Made by a program: the position numbers and the translations under genes. From Engraulis encrasicolus (lineage: Eukaryota; Chordata; Actinopteri; Clupeiformes; Engraulidae), in NCBI RefSeq assembly GCF_034702125.1, contig NC_085880.1:18833528-18897527 (forward strand): DNA of 64,000 bases. Direction: 5' to 3'. Position 1 is the first letter of the stretch; each line of letters opens with the position of its first letter. Shown here in pieces: positions 25,101 through 38,200 of this stretch. The notes beneath the pieces were generated by a model. It saw only the letters and a list, made by a program, of their open reading frames with translations. It did no database searches and had not been told where the DNA came from.

Positions 25101-26147
25101 ACTGAAAAGTAAAAGGCAACCTATCAGGATACTCGAGCGTAAGCCAGCGTGAGCTTTGCGCATGCCCGTGTTCCTACATCATGTGGATTTCCCTTCGCCC
25201 CAATGATGCATTGGAGTCAGGAGGAAAGCATGCCTTTCCGCAGATGAACTGCGCAGTCACTCATCACCCATGACATTGGCTATTGCCAAAGCGATTTCCC
25301 ACATCATGGCGTTTTTCGGAATAGCTTTAAACATGCTTTTGGCATTTGTAGTTAACAGTGAATGAAAATGAAGGCCTACCATACATGGACCAGCCCATAC
25401 AAAGAACATGACATTTACAAAGTGAGTCACATGGGGCTCTACACGTCCTCTTTGGTACATAAGAGTCTAGACCCATAGCCTATAACTTCCCATCTTCAAT
25501 ACGCGTGTTCCCACAGGGCCGCGGCGCTGACAAAGTCGTCTGAAAGCCCCCCCCCCCCCAGCCCAATACATACAATGTAATAAGGACCCAATTCTGGCCC
25601 CCCTCTCTCCCTGGGCCCGGGACAACTGCCCCCTTTGCCCCCATGTCGTCAATCCTGTTCCCATATTTCCTTATGTGTCTCTAGGTGTCATAGCAATATG
25701 AGATAATGTTTAAATATGAACCATGATACAGCAGAAATACATTCACAATTCAACACTCATACAACATTCAAGCAAAAGCAATACAGTGCCCCCTATCATA
25801 CACAGATGTCATTCAATGCGCTTGAGAGAAAATGAATACAAAAAACAATAGAAATGCTGTAATATAATATAATATAAATGATGTAATATAATAGCACATT
25901 ATATAATAACATATAGGCCTAATACCATACATAGGCCTACGAATAGAGCATACAATTCGATAGGCTTTAAAAGTAACCTACTGTAGCCTAGATGAAAGGC
26001 CTGTGTGGTCATATGAAGGCAATGGGACATGTATCCAAATATGAATCATTTTAATTTATAATCTTCACGTTGTAAATATCAGTATTGCAAAAGTATGTTG
26101 GTGTGTGGCATCACCAGCCACTCTACACAGCAAACATTGTTGTTGTT

Positions 26148-26181
<34 letters not shown>

Positions 26182-29100
26182 TAAATGCTAAACTTAAATG
26201 CTAAAAACAAACTCCATGTCGTATTCCGCTTCCCTAACTCATACTGTAGACCCAACCATCAGCCAAACAAACAAAACAAACAAACACACACACAAACAAA
26301 CAAACAACAACAAACTATAATCCCGCAATATGATAGCCTAGGCATAATATACTGTAGTTGAGGCCTACATCATGCAATAGGCAGACACTGTCTCTGTAAT
26401 ACTTTGCAATACTAATAATATTGCAAATTGCACACAGCTATTTCTATTCATAACTTACACAATCAGGCCAGACACAAGAATGATGGTGTGCTTTGATGAG
26501 GCAAGACATGATATCCAAATATATTTGCTAAAGTGAAGATACTTGAAAGCGAAGTGAAAGCCCAACTGGGAAACTCCAACTCCCATTGTCATTGTGACAC
26601 AGCACACAAGTGTTCACTGCACACTGTGCACAACAAAATTGCATTTATGCCTCACCCGTTCAAGGGGGCAGCCCCCAATGGCGCCCTAAGGGAGCAGTGC
26701 GGAGGGCAGGTACGATGCTCAGGGTACCTCCGTCAATGAGGAGGATGGAGGAGAGCACTGGTTATTTACTCCCCCCCACCAACCTGACGGGTCAGGAGTC
26801 CAACCGGCAACTTTTAAGATGCAAGTCTGACGCCCTAACTGCTTACCCATGACTGCCCAATCACAATCAGGCCTGCCACAAGAATGATGGTGTGCTTTGA
26901 TGAGGCAAGACATTATCCAAATATATTTGCTAAAGTGAAGAAGATACGTTATATAAACTTGAGCTTTCAGCTTTGTCAACTAATTTGGCAATACACTGCA
27001 AGACTGCATTTCCCACTGACCACAGTCCTATGATCAGCATGTAATTATCGTGAATGGCCACAAGATAGAGCAAGAGAGCTAACAGGCATGTCTCAGGGAT
27101 AAACTACTTCACGGGTACGTATGGGTTACCTAACTCCTGTATTAAATGTTATTTTTTTGTTCTGAATTGTTAAATACAAAAGTGCTAACGTGATATCTAA
27201 CCGTAGAAATAAGACCAGCCCTCGCCCAGGTTTAAAAATAATTATTTCCAATGAAATTTACAAATTACCAACTTAAAAAAACGTGGAGCTATTTTAATTG
27301 TCATTCATAAATGGTTCCAATCAATATGCCACTGTTTTTATAATCAATGTGGGATGAAATTAACTTGGTTGTTAGGCAGAGGTCGATCATATGGAAGAGA
27401 AAGGACCAATACAACAATAGTAAGTCTAAAACAGTCCCTTTCATTTGATAAAAATCTGAAATTTGATTAGGCTATGCATAGGTGATGCAATTGATGGTGG
27501 CTCTTCGATTTCATTCAAATCGATTTTTTTTTATTGTATTTTATTTTGAAAAAAGTTTAGATGCCGTTGACCACATCGGTAGACCTTTATCTTATACCAA
27601 GTAAATACAAAGTGTAAATTAGCCTCCTCACGTTTAGCCAATCTATTGATTAAATTATTTATTTCGAGAATTGCGCACGGCCCATTCTAAGGGGGCAGAA
27701 AAACCTGATAGTGAATTCGAAATTTACTATATTGAATGATGAATAATCAATATATCATAACAGTAGTGTACTGACAAGACTATAGGCTAATGGGTGTAGC
27801 CACTCAGGTTCATCGTTGATATTATCCTAGTTTGCCCCTTGTGAGATGTTGCCCTCGTCGTACATGGTATGGTTCTCTCTTTTTGTCTTCACTCACCAGA
27901 TTAAATTTAAACTTTTACAAATGCCCTTCACAAAGCGTGTCCACGAGGTACTTTTTAGAAGGCGTACATCCATTCAAGATGAATTCTGAACACTTTACCT
28001 GCACTTCTTTCCTTTAACATGCTTAACTAAGAGGGTTCACTCGGTTGACCCCAGAAGCACAAAGAAAACAGACGTTTCACAGACAGGCCACCTTCTATTC
28101 ACGTGTAATTGGTTTATTTGGTCATCAAAAGCATATGGACAGAGGCACAATGCGCGAAGTTTCAAAAGGAAAGCTCTACAGCACATTAAAACTGCATTAC
28201 ATTTGTGTAAAGTGTACTTGGGGGTCACTCTGGTAACTATGCGCGCACCTCTCCAAATGCGCACATCTCCAAAGACGCACGCCTGCACTAAATAAAAGCC
28301 GCAGCTTTGTTGGACCTTCTAGAGGAGGTGTACATATGGTACACGGGTTGTAATTAAATGCTCTGAAGTTGTTTTTTTCTTTTCTGAGCGAAGTTTCCCT
28401 TTTCGTCTTTGTATGCAGTTCCTTTGCCGTGGCTGAACAAGGGGGAAGAATTCAATGGCTTTCTTGTGAGTTGCGAACAAATGGATGGCAACAAGCTGGT
28501 CAGCGAGTTTTGGGTATTTGATTGCCCTCTTCAGATGTCCTTCAAACAAAGACTGTGGGTGAAAATAAAGCCCCACCTGGTACTTCTGTTTGCTAAAATA
28601 ATAATAAATAGATTTCGTTTAATAAATAATTACAACAGACTGTAAAGCGAAGTAGTAACGGAAGTATTAATCATTGGAGCTTTGGGCACCTATCACCTGC
28701 TCTCCAGTAAGCGTGGTTTATTGTTAAATATTGTTAAATCACTTCGGAGCACCACAGACGATATCTACCATTTCCACAGCAACTGCTGGCAAATGTTTGC
28801 CTATGCTTTGCATAACAAGCAGGATATTACAAGACACTGATAAAAAAATCAAGAGACAAAACTGAGAGTTTGGAACTCGCACCTGTCCGCGATAGGCGAA
28901 TATGGTTTTGGCATCACTGGTTATTTGTAAAGCGGTACAATGTGGTTTGCTTTGGATTATTTCGAGCCTTTTATAACAGCACGACAACATCCCCTATCTC
29001 ATAGGCATATTTGTCCTTTTTATTGAAAGCATATGGTTATCAGATGTCCCCAAAACACATATTTAGTTAGAATGTCTAGGTAGCAGTGTGGTTAGAACGC

Positions 29101-30225
29101 AGACAATGGCAAACATCTAATGTTAAACTAAGTTTGCCCCATAAACGTGAAAGATCAAGATACAAGGGGAAAACAAACAATTGTGCCCCTTTTGTGTCGT
29201 AAGACCCTGCCTATCTTTTGTTAAAATACAGCAACATAAACACCACTTCTCCAAATATGGTTTTAACAAGTGCCACCAGGACGCACGAAAAATATACGAT
29301 TGTTTAAGCCTGTAATTGTGTCTGTAAACATTGGAAACTTTGGTAAAAGAAAGAACTGTGCTCTGGCTCCATTTTGAATAACCGTGTTTCGTTTTTTTAG
29401 AGTTCACCTAGGAAAAACTTAATTGCGTAAAATATAAACATTCTGCAGTTGGAAAAAAGACTGCGTCTTAAATCCACGTAGGCCTATAAATTAGCTATAT
29501 TTATTATGAAAGGTACACATTGTATGTGTCTGAAGCCTTGGTAAGAACGGTTTAGCTGTGCCTCGTTCGAATGGGAGGATATTGACATTTCAATTTTCAA
29601 ATGGTAAATCGCGCAGTCTCTGGCTCATCTTCAATTCCACCTGATGCGTTTTCTGGAATGTCCAAAACGCGATGCAATTGTGTCTTCGGACCATTGCTGT
29701 AGTAAGTTATGGATACGTTTTAAATGCGAGTACAAATGTTGCCAAAATGATAAAAGAGACATAGGCCTATGTAACTCTTCAAAGTTTTAAACGTACAACT
29801 CATTTTGGATATGTGGTGAGTGAAGGGACCAGCAGTTTCACGCACGTGCGCTCTGGGCTCCAAATAGGGGTTTACGCAGAATGTTTATTTAAATGCTCAA
29901 CTGCAGGATGACGATGGCAGTAGCCTAAATGTTAAATATTCAGGTCAGTGTTCAAGACTAATCAAAATTCATTAGAAAAAGTAATTGAAGACGAAGTGTT
30001 TGACATGCAAGGTGCGCACTGCCTAGTACAAATGTTTGCGTAAATGCATTTGTTTACCAATTTCCACATGGCCCTCTTCGCGACAGTGTTGCCTTTTGTT
30101 GAACGTGGGGATTGTAAACTCAAGTGATGGCTAGGAAGAGACCTCTCGAATGCCCCTCTAGAAGACTATTGGCCACTTCCCAGCCCTGTTTGCTCTCAGG
30201 CACGCTCCGCATTCACTGATAAGGC
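25100..30225. other. Intergenic region between divergent sgpl1 and neurog3
   Basis: I see no gene. 25508-25645 is a diverged copy of the GCCCGGGACAA-type repeat also found at 34797-34920 and 49196-49353. 26140-26181 is (TTG)n. 26459-26545 and 26862-26948 are a direct repeat flanking SINE-like sequence. 27000-30200 is AT-rich, nearly free of recognisable repeats, and could hold neurog3 enhancers, but I cannot point to one. Confidence 0.5.
26459..26948. repeat. 85-bp direct repeat bracketing a SINE-like insert
   Basis: AAGAATGATGGTGTGCTTTG and its surroundings (26459-26545) recur nearly identically at 26862-26948. Between them, 26641-26866 looks like a minus-orientation tRNA-derived SINE: GTCCAACCGGCAACTTTTAA, then CCCTAACTGCTTACCCATGA. 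Confidence 0.75.
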
Positions 30226-30231
30226 TAAGGA

Positions 30232-30239
30232 CATATAAA
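30232..30239 (+). promoter_or_regulatory. TATA-like box of neurog3
   Basis: CATATAAA lies about 30 bases before the presumed start of a 5' untranslated exon (about 30265-30381), which ends in GGGCAG|GTATGC. This position fits a TATA-driven neurogenin promoter. Upstream at about 29838-29850 is CACGCACGTGCG, which contains an E-box/N-box-like CACGTG. Confidence 0.5.
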
Positions 30240-30381
30240 TGACCAAGGCGAGCACCGATGCGTAATTGCCACTGGAAACTGGGAAAGGAGCAACGGCCAG
30301 CTTCTGCAGAAAACAAAATACAGATATTGCATTGAGGATTACCACGATTACTGCTAACACGAGGGAACACGAATTGGGCAG

Positions 30382-30531
30382 GTATGCATCTGTGTACAAA
30401 ACTGAATATTCAAATATTTTGCTTTAAGCATATTTTACTTTAAGCATTTTTTAAGCATAAGTGAAGTAGCCCCACTGATTCTACGCCTCCTGGGCTCTGT
30501 ATAATTAATACTGTTTGAATACCCCTCACAG
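30382..30531 (+). other. neurog3 5' UTR intron
   Basis: A 150-base intron with donor GTATGC at 30382 and acceptor CCCCTCACAG ending at 30531, one base before the ATG at 30533. Mammalian NEUROG3 also has an untranslated first exon and a single coding exon, which supports the model. Coding upstream of 30533 would need a non-ATG start inside the intron. Confidence 0.65.
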
Positions 30532-30532
30532 G

Positions 30533-31210
30533 ATGTCCCCCAAACTGGCATGTGACTCTGCTGAGGTCAATGGGAAGGCACCACCTCCTGGACGCGGCGA
30601 GCGCAAAAGTCAACAACTCAGCTTTGCGTCAAGGCGCACGGCGAGGATCGGAGATCCAGACCTCTCCAGTGACAAATTGGCGTGCGTCGTTGATGGGAAT
30701 AATAAAAACACAGGCAAGTTCAAATCCAAAGGTGAACACTACTGGAAAAAACGTCGGGTCTGTCGACGAATGAAGGCGAACGACAGAGAGCGGCACCGCA
30801 TGCACAATCTCAACTCCGCCCTGGATGCGCTCCGAGATGTCCTGCCAACCCTGCCCAATGATGCCAAACTGACCAAAATAGAGACACTAAGGTACGCACA
30901 CAATTACATATGGGCATTGACAGAGGCGCTCCGTATGGGTTGTAATACGGACAATTCCTTGGCCACCCAGGAGTACCAAAGTCATGCGTTCTCTCCAGAC
31001 TATTATTCGCACGGGAACAACAGCTACACATCATCGTCGTGTTCAAGTTGGACTTCTCCTTTGCTGTCGCCGCACTGGCAAGACGCAGAGGGACAGTCTG
31101 CCTGTATGCTGGATGAGGACTTTGGTAGCAGCGTCGTGCGTAATTTCGAAGGTCGCAGCACGTTTTTTGGCATGGCAGGATCCCATGCTTTCCCCATGTG
31201 TTCATATTAA
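30533..31210 (+). CDS. neurog3: neurog3, neurogenin-family bHLH transcription factor
   Basis: A 225-residue nuclear protein in one coding exon, starting [12 protein letters not shown]. The bHLH domain spans about residues 79-131: basic region [17 protein letters not shown] with the proneural NxRER core, helix 1 [14 protein letters not shown], the loop, then helix 2 [19 protein letters not shown]. It would dimerise with E proteins and bind CANNTG E-boxes. The domain and the flanking [12 protein letters not shown] are neurogenin-type rather than NeuroD or Atoh. The assignment to paralog 3 rests on the divergent flanks, gene structure and synteny with sgpl1/pcbd1. The serine/tyrosine-rich tail ([13 protein letters not shown]) is the usual weakly conserved activation region. 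In zebrafish the ortholog is not the main driver of pancreatic endocrine fate. That is family knowledge, not visible here. Confidence 0.9.
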   Translation: MSPKLACDSAEVNGKAPPPGRGERKSQQLSFASRRTARIGDPDLSSDKLACVVDGNNKNTGKFKSKGEHYWKKRRVCRRMKANDRERHRMHNLNSALDALRDVLPTLPNDAKLTKIETLRYAHNYIWALTEALRMGCNTDNSLATQEYQSHAFSPDYYSHGNNSYTSSSCSSWTSPLLSPHWQDAEGQSACMLDEDFGSSVVRNFEGRSTFFGMAGSHAFPMCSY

Positions 31211-31439
31211 TCAGCGCTCTCTGTTATTTGACACGACACAGTTCACGTTGTTAAATTGATGGTGCGTAAAATGTGGTTGGTAGGTGTAATTCTACAGAGG
31301 GAGGACGCACTAGTGATGCCAAGGTCCTGATACACTGTCAGCACCTTACAGGCTACGATTGTTGACGGATTATTTAAATGTCAGAAATGTTTGTACTTTT
31401 TTATTGACTATGTAGACATTTTAATGTATATATTTTGAT

Positions 31440-31445
31440 AATAAA
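31440..31445 (+). terminator. neurog3 polyadenylation signal
   Basis: AATAAA 230 bases after the stop codon, followed by TGTGTCTTTTGTAATG, a GT/T-rich downstream element. Confidence 0.7.
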
Positions 31446-31499
31446 TATTTTAATTCCAAACATCCTGTGTCTTTTGTAATGTTTATATGGTTATAGGAA

Positions 31500-32550
31500 T
31501 TGTTATTATTATTGTTATTATTATTATTGTTATTATTATTATTATTGGCAGTAGTATTACTGTAAATAAGTGCTTATAATCACGTTTTGAGGGAGATCAG
31601 CTTTGTGTTAACTTTTTAAGTAGAAGAGCACTGCTGAGAGCGCAAACATGCTTTGAACATGAACTCTACTCATCAATGGTAGTCTTCACATTTAGTTGTC
31701 ATACCAGTTTATTCCGTGCCATCTTGGAAAACATTCTGTACTCTGTAGTGTGCCACAAAAACACAAAACTATTCTGAGAAAGCCAACATCCAATACCAAC
31801 CTAATATTATCTGATAAATACTCACCTAATCCACACAGATGAGGATCTTCAGGGTGCAACAGGCAATCAGGTTAAGATGAGAGTCAGTGCGTCTTTCTGA
31901 TGGTCGGTTCTGTTCTGGGTGCATTTCTCGAAAGCGTAGTTGTTAACTATGATAGCTACTTTGTTGGTTGCAACGCAATTTCCCGTTGGCAACTACCCAA
32001 GTTGCTAACTGCGAACAACTACGCTACAAGGGTGAGACACCCAGAGTGGGCCACCATGAAAGTAAAGCAGGTGCATGGGGATCTGTAGATAGGGCACATA
32101 GCTCTGTGTGCAGTTTGATATCTTTGCTCAGACTGAGTCAATACGCAGCCCCCCACATGGTTATGTCAGGGGTCTTTTGGACAAAGAATAGATACTACCA
32201 TGTAAGTCCAATCGGCATTACACTAAACGTAGGATGACAACATTGTATTGTACAAATCATTGTACAAAAATGTATAAACTGTTTATTGAGATCACCGATA
32301 GGGCATTCTTTCTTTGACACACAAGGCCAAGCAAGGTTGAGAGTTATGATGCTTTCAATGCCAGATCAGTTGTCTTGATAGGCTCCATAAGAAAACCTCC
32401 TTTTTAAAAACTACTTTGAATGGCTCATTTCTAAACCCATTGTCCAATAACGTCGAACAATTAAAAGGTACCCTTTAGACAAGTGTCAGAACCTTTGGTA
32501 CCAGTAACAGCTTCAATTTCCAAGAACCCCTTTCAGCCAGACAGCAAAGA
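31500..32550. other. Spacer between convergent neurog3 and pdlim1
   Basis: Contains (ATT)n near 31505-31545, the family B palindromic MITE at 31917-32035 and otherwise unrecognised sequence. No gene is seen. Confidence 0.5.
31917..32035. mobile_element. Palindromic MITE, family B (copy 2)
   Basis: GGGTGCATTTCTCGAAAGCG at the left and the TTGTTGGTTGCAACGCAATT core match the copies at 1865 and 49482. The right end is partly decayed. Confidence 0.75.
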
Positions 32551-32572
32551 CACACATCTCTAGTAAAAATGT

Positions 32573-32578
32573 TTTATT
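32573..32578 (-). terminator. pdlim1 polyadenylation signal
   Basis: AATAAA on the minus strand, about 715 bases beyond the pdlim1 stop codon, giving a 3' UTR of ordinary length. Confidence 0.6.
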
Positions 32579-33292
32579 TTCTTAGTCAAATACATGCAGC
32601 ATAAAAATCGTCACCGTCTTGGAATTTAAACAAAGGGAGGATTGTTACATTATCCCAATAAAAGGAGAGCAAAAAATATATATATCCTGTTCAATCAAGT
32701 GGCAATCTGGTATGGCATCACCCTTTTAGACCTGTTGTGATGCGGGTTTAAAATCCTATTCAGTGCTTTTACACCCTGGACATATTTACAGATTCATTGT
32801 GTCACAAAAGAGAAGATAGATTTGGTTTCATTTAAGGTAGCTTTTGGCAGATTTCTTTTAAGAGACATTCTGGTTGAGTAAGTGTATACTGTATACACAA
32901 CACAGTTTGAACCGTTTGGTGGCACCATTCTGGTAGACCTTGTTCAAGGCCTTTTCATACTTATTTATTTTATTCTTTTTTTATTTTTTAAAAAGAGCAA
33001 TGTGCAAACATACTGTATGTGGCAGCATTAATACAATATAAAACACGAGACAAATTCTGTCCTACACAAGACTGGTAGCACATCGCCACCAGTCACATCT
33101 CATCCCTCTGCTCACTACTTCTGTGCAGTCATCCTTTTCCATCCATGGAACTCTCTACATTTCTGGAATGTAAATCCAATGCATTTTTTTTGTTGTAAGA
33201 TATCCAGCAGTCTGTCTTATCGCATCCAGTTAAGGTAATCCGTGAGTGGTGTCATCGTCATCATTGGCGGCAGCAGCAGTAGCAGCAACAGT

Positions 33293-35221
33293 CTACTTGG
33301 GGAAGACGGTGACGACGTCGTAGCCCTCGGGCGGCGTGACGCGTTCGCGCGCGTGCTTCTCGCAGTAGATCTTGTCCTCCACGAAGAAGTGGCCCTTCTG
33401 CTTCAGGTTGACGTCGCAGTCTGTGCATGTGTAGCACTCCGGGTGGCGGAACTTGTCTCGCAGCTTTACCACCATACCCCTGGGATTGGCAAAACAAACA
33501 GAATAAAAGAGACTTCTGTAAACCACACGTCAATCAACAGCGCAGCGTTCAACAACACAGCCATCTACTATGCATCTGCAAAACCTGTTGGCGACTTATT
33601 TTGACAGCAGACAAACTCACTTCACAAAGGATAAGTAATTGCATGATTAGAATGATTTATATCAACTGTTTTTTGTGCTTAAGGCCAACATTCATTGGGG
33701 TCTTATTCCTAGATTTCGTCAATTTTAAACCTCCTTTTAAACAGAGTCCTATGGTTTTCTGTTGCTGGAAGAGTAAACTCTGACAAGGAGTCCTATATAT
33801 GGGGAGCTTTACCACTTAACCCTGAGCTAACTTATCCCAGCCAGTCACTATGACTGTACTCCGAGCCAACTTACCTCTGTCAGTCACTATGACTCTGCTC
33901 CGAACTAACTTATCCCAGTCAGTCATAGTATGACTGTACTTCAAGCTATAACTTCTCAGTCAGTCACCATGAGTGAACCACCAACTGGAACACACCCCTG
34001 GTCTCACACCCTCTAAATCAACAGGTCATGCTTTAAACACGTGCAAGTGGTTTTGCTCGTTCCAACATCGAATTGTTGAAAAAGAGTGTGTAAAGTTACG
34101 ACTTTTTAGCCGGAATCGAATCCCTGGCGGAACTGTCGATGTCCCAACCATTTAAACCACGGCTGGGGGCAAGTAAGATTTGTCAAAAATGCGCTCTGAA
34201 CATCAGTTAATGATGTGGTCATTTTGCTATTACACTCACTAAACATCTTAAATTGTAATTGGGGCACACATAGAAGTTTGACATACTCTGTAATTCTGAC
34301 AAAACCCTAGTCCTAATGTGCTTTACTGTACTTCTTTAGGAAAAAATACTTCTGAGTAGTTTTACACTGCTTACCCCACATTTCAAAACCCTTCATGAAC
34401 AGGAGTTTCAAAATGTCAAGGGCACACGTGCTGGTTGCTGAAAGGGCATGTGAGTTGAGTTCACGTTGCTAGAAATGTAAAATTAGGGCAAGCTGTTGTC
34501 ATGGATTAAAGCAAAAACAAATTCTGACCTGTTGGAAAGGTCAGACGTGCACCTGTAGGCCAGAATGGAGAAAACCCGATACGAGGACTCAAATGCGTCC
34601 AACCAATCTGGCCAGGGAGTCTCGACACCACCACGTTATGTCATGTCAGTTCATCCTTAAGGTGCCTCAGAGGTGTTAACACCTTGTAAAAGAAGGTTAA
34701 CAGCCCACCAGGAAGGCTGCCACTGCTGGCTTACTGCCACCCCTCTTATAACCGCTACCCATGGTGCTCACACAGTACATACACCCTGGCCCGCTTACAG
34801 CTTTGGCTGAGCCCAGGACAAAATCATCTGAGAAAGCCCCTCACTCAATACATTCATTGTAATGAGGACACAATTATAGGCACCCCATCCCTCTGGGCCC
34901 GGGACAACTGTCGCCCTTGTCAGCTTCCCTGCAAGTACCATACACAAGATCACTTGACACCAGCTGGATGTTTTCTAATCTGCCACCAGGTGGCAGCAGA
35001 AGAGCATAGAACAACACAAATTCCTACTGTAGAGAAATTCTGGTCCCTTGTACTGTAGAGGCTTAATGTGGTAGTGCAATCAGGCGATGAGTAAGCAATC
35101 AAGTTTGCGTGGGTTTCTTTTTTAGTTAGGCGTCATGATCAGAGTGCTTTATGTTAATGCACTTATTAAACTCATTAGCTCCATTTTCATTCTGCACCTT
35201 AAGCATACAATACAGACAGAC

Positions 35222-35280
<59 letters not shown>

Positions 35281-38200
35281 CAAAAGAAAGAAAGACAGCA
35301 GAGGCGCGTTGTACTTACACAATCCCTGAGCCACATTTGTCACAGACGGGCAGCGTGTCAGCACCCTTCCCCACGGAGGCCCCGATCTTGTTGGTGGGCG
35401 CTTTCACACTTCTGAAGCCCGAGGGCTTGTCTCCGTCTCCTGGTGTGTGTGTGAGAGGGAGAGAGCAAGCGTGTGATGATGAGAATTCATTACTGTAAAT
35501 GGCACCAACACTGTCTGCCAGTCGCTCCAAGACTGCTGCTATAAATTATGAATGTGCATTTCAGCTGGTGCCAAATACCAGCTGCTTTCTGATACGAAGA
35601 GTAGGCCACAGTTTTCAGGCACAGTTGAAGGCTTTTTGGATTATTGTGAAACAGACAAAGCTTCCGCATTGAAATGCATTTTCTCCCAGAATGTGTCAAC
35701 TGTAAACACATCAATGTGTGTAGTCTGTCTCTAATTCAACACATACTGTAATGTTATTAAGACGTTTTTGCTGCTGAGGCAGACTCTATATTTTTACATA
35801 AACAAAAAGCAACCCAGCAGGAATGGCCGCAGTGCAATTCTCAAGTCGGCCTGACTATGTTGTCCAATAACTAACAATATTTACTTTCTCACAACATTGG
35901 GTTTGAATAACGCTGGCATGGCAAGCTTTAATACTATTTACTGACTAACAGAGACTACTGGACTACTAATACTGACATTTGTTTCCGGCTGCCAGCTGAA
36001 AAATAAATGCCAACATAAGAGTGCAATCCAAGAGTGCTTTATTTATGATAGGACAGTGACAGAGGGACTGGAAACGAGTGGGGAGAGAGAGACGAGGAAG
36101 GACTGGCAAATGACCCAGGCCATGGTATGGCCCATGGCATGAATTCTAGAAAAATACAACACAACGGTAGACATTCTAGCACTGTTTAGGCTTGCGCACC
36201 TGTTTCAAGGATCTCCTGCAGCACCATGAAGGAGGTGGACTGTCTGGGCGGCTCGTTGGAGTCCTGGTTTTCCTGCAGCATCTTGTACACCTCCGAATCA
36301 GCAGCGATCCCAGCCTTCCCACCCGCCTTGGACGGATCTGGCCTGCACAGAAGAGGTTAAGAGGGAGAATGTTGAGGAGAGAGGAGTTTGGCTCAGTTAA
36401 GGAGAGAGGCGATTGAGGAGAGAGGAGGTTGAGGAGAGAGGAGTATGACTCAGTTAAGGAGAGAGGCGATTGAGGAGAGAGGAGGTTGAGGAGAGAGGAA
36501 GTTGAGGAGAGAGGAGGTTGAGGACAGAGGAGGTTGAGGACAGAGGAGGTTGAGGACAGAGGAGGTCGGCTTGGATAAGTTGAGAGAGAGGACGTGGGCT
36601 TGGTTAAGGAGATAGGAGATTGGCTCGGTTAACCCCCCCAATCGGGCCCCTAAGTAAGTAAAACATTGTGTTCTACTTATTCATTGCAGTTTTGTGTCAT
36701 TTGGAGCACTTCCGAAGATATTAATGAAACGCCATTCGTACAGGCAAGCAAATGCAGGCACTAAATATATTGTATGCAATTTATTAATTAGGACATGGTA
36801 GCACTAGAGTGAATGTTTTTGGTTTGAAACATTGGGGAAAACAATCTTTGTGAGTCTAAACTATGCCGGCAAACTGAATGAATGAATAAATGAATGAATG
36901 AATGAATGAATGACAGCACTGTTGTGGATTGATGGCATCCCCACCTTCAGGAAACTCGGAAAAATTGTATTACTCACATCCTGCGGATGTTTCAAACCAA
37001 AAGCTTTCACTACATGTTATTAGTGCTAGCCTATCAGAATTTATACCGTATATATTTTTATATTGTATATATTATATTTATATATATACAAAAATAATGC
37101 ATGCACTGCCTGTATTTACTTGCACCTAAATAAGGGCTTGATTGCAAAAAAGGTCTTGTCCTTTATGTAGAGAAAGCAGGCCTGATCGTCTGGACACTGA
37201 GGCATACCGGAGGCGTCGAACGACACATTATTTTGATGAAGGACAAGGACACTGCCTGCATCAGGGTATGAACCAGCGCATGTACCAATACATTACATTA
37301 CATTACATTGCATTTGGCAGACGCTTAATAACCAAAGCGACTTACAAACGAGGGCCGATGTACAAATACATAAGCTGTGTATTACTCAACAGGGTTACGC
37401 CCATGCAAACGGCCAAAATGGAGAACTAGTGCAGATGAACTGAAAAGGGAAATAAGGTTTGCCAAAAGAGGCAGGCAACAGTAATCCAATCGGCCTTGCC
37501 ATGGCTCAGACGGTAGGGCACTGCACTGCTACACCGGTGACCCTGGGTCCTTGCCACCCCTCCCCCGTCTCTTTCTCCCCACTGGCTTCCTGTCCATTAC
37601 AACTGTCCCATCACCACCCCCTTGACCCCTCCAAAAAATGTTTACAACAGTCATCCAATGACTGCTGGAGACACCACATCTCCATATACAACACAAGTAC
37701 TTTATAAGCACAAACAATATTGTGTCATTACCTCCGCCAAGGAGGTTATGTTTTCAGTCGCGTTGGTTTGTCCGTTTGTCTATTTGTTTGTCAGTAGCAT
37801 AACTCAAAAACTAATCAACGGATTTGGACGAAACTTTCTGGAGTTGTTGATAATGACCAAAGGAACAAGTCATTAAATTCTGGTGGTGATCCAGATCACG
37901 AACCGGAACCAGGACTTTTTGAAAGATTCTGTCAGCAGGATAACTCAAAAACTAATCAACTGATTTGGACCAAACTTTATGGAGTTGTTAGTAATGACCC
38001 AAGGAACAAGTGATTAAATTCTGGGGGTGATCACGAACCAGAACCAGGACTTTTTAAAAGATTCTTCACTATTGCTGGCCTATATATGAAGAGCTTAAAG
38101 TATGTTCTCAAAACATTTCAATGGCAAGAATTCACACATTGATTATAGGACTTCTTAACAGTCAATTCCAATATTAAAATGCAAAAAGTCAAAAATGGTG

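Noticed and set aside
25257..25664. Open frames upstream of sgpl1 as a possible divergent gene
   Set aside because: They overlap a poly-C run and a MITE-like repeat and have no recognisable domain.
30810..31205. 131-residue open frame antisense to neurog3
   Set aside because: Shadow of the bHLH coding sequence, with no family resemblance.
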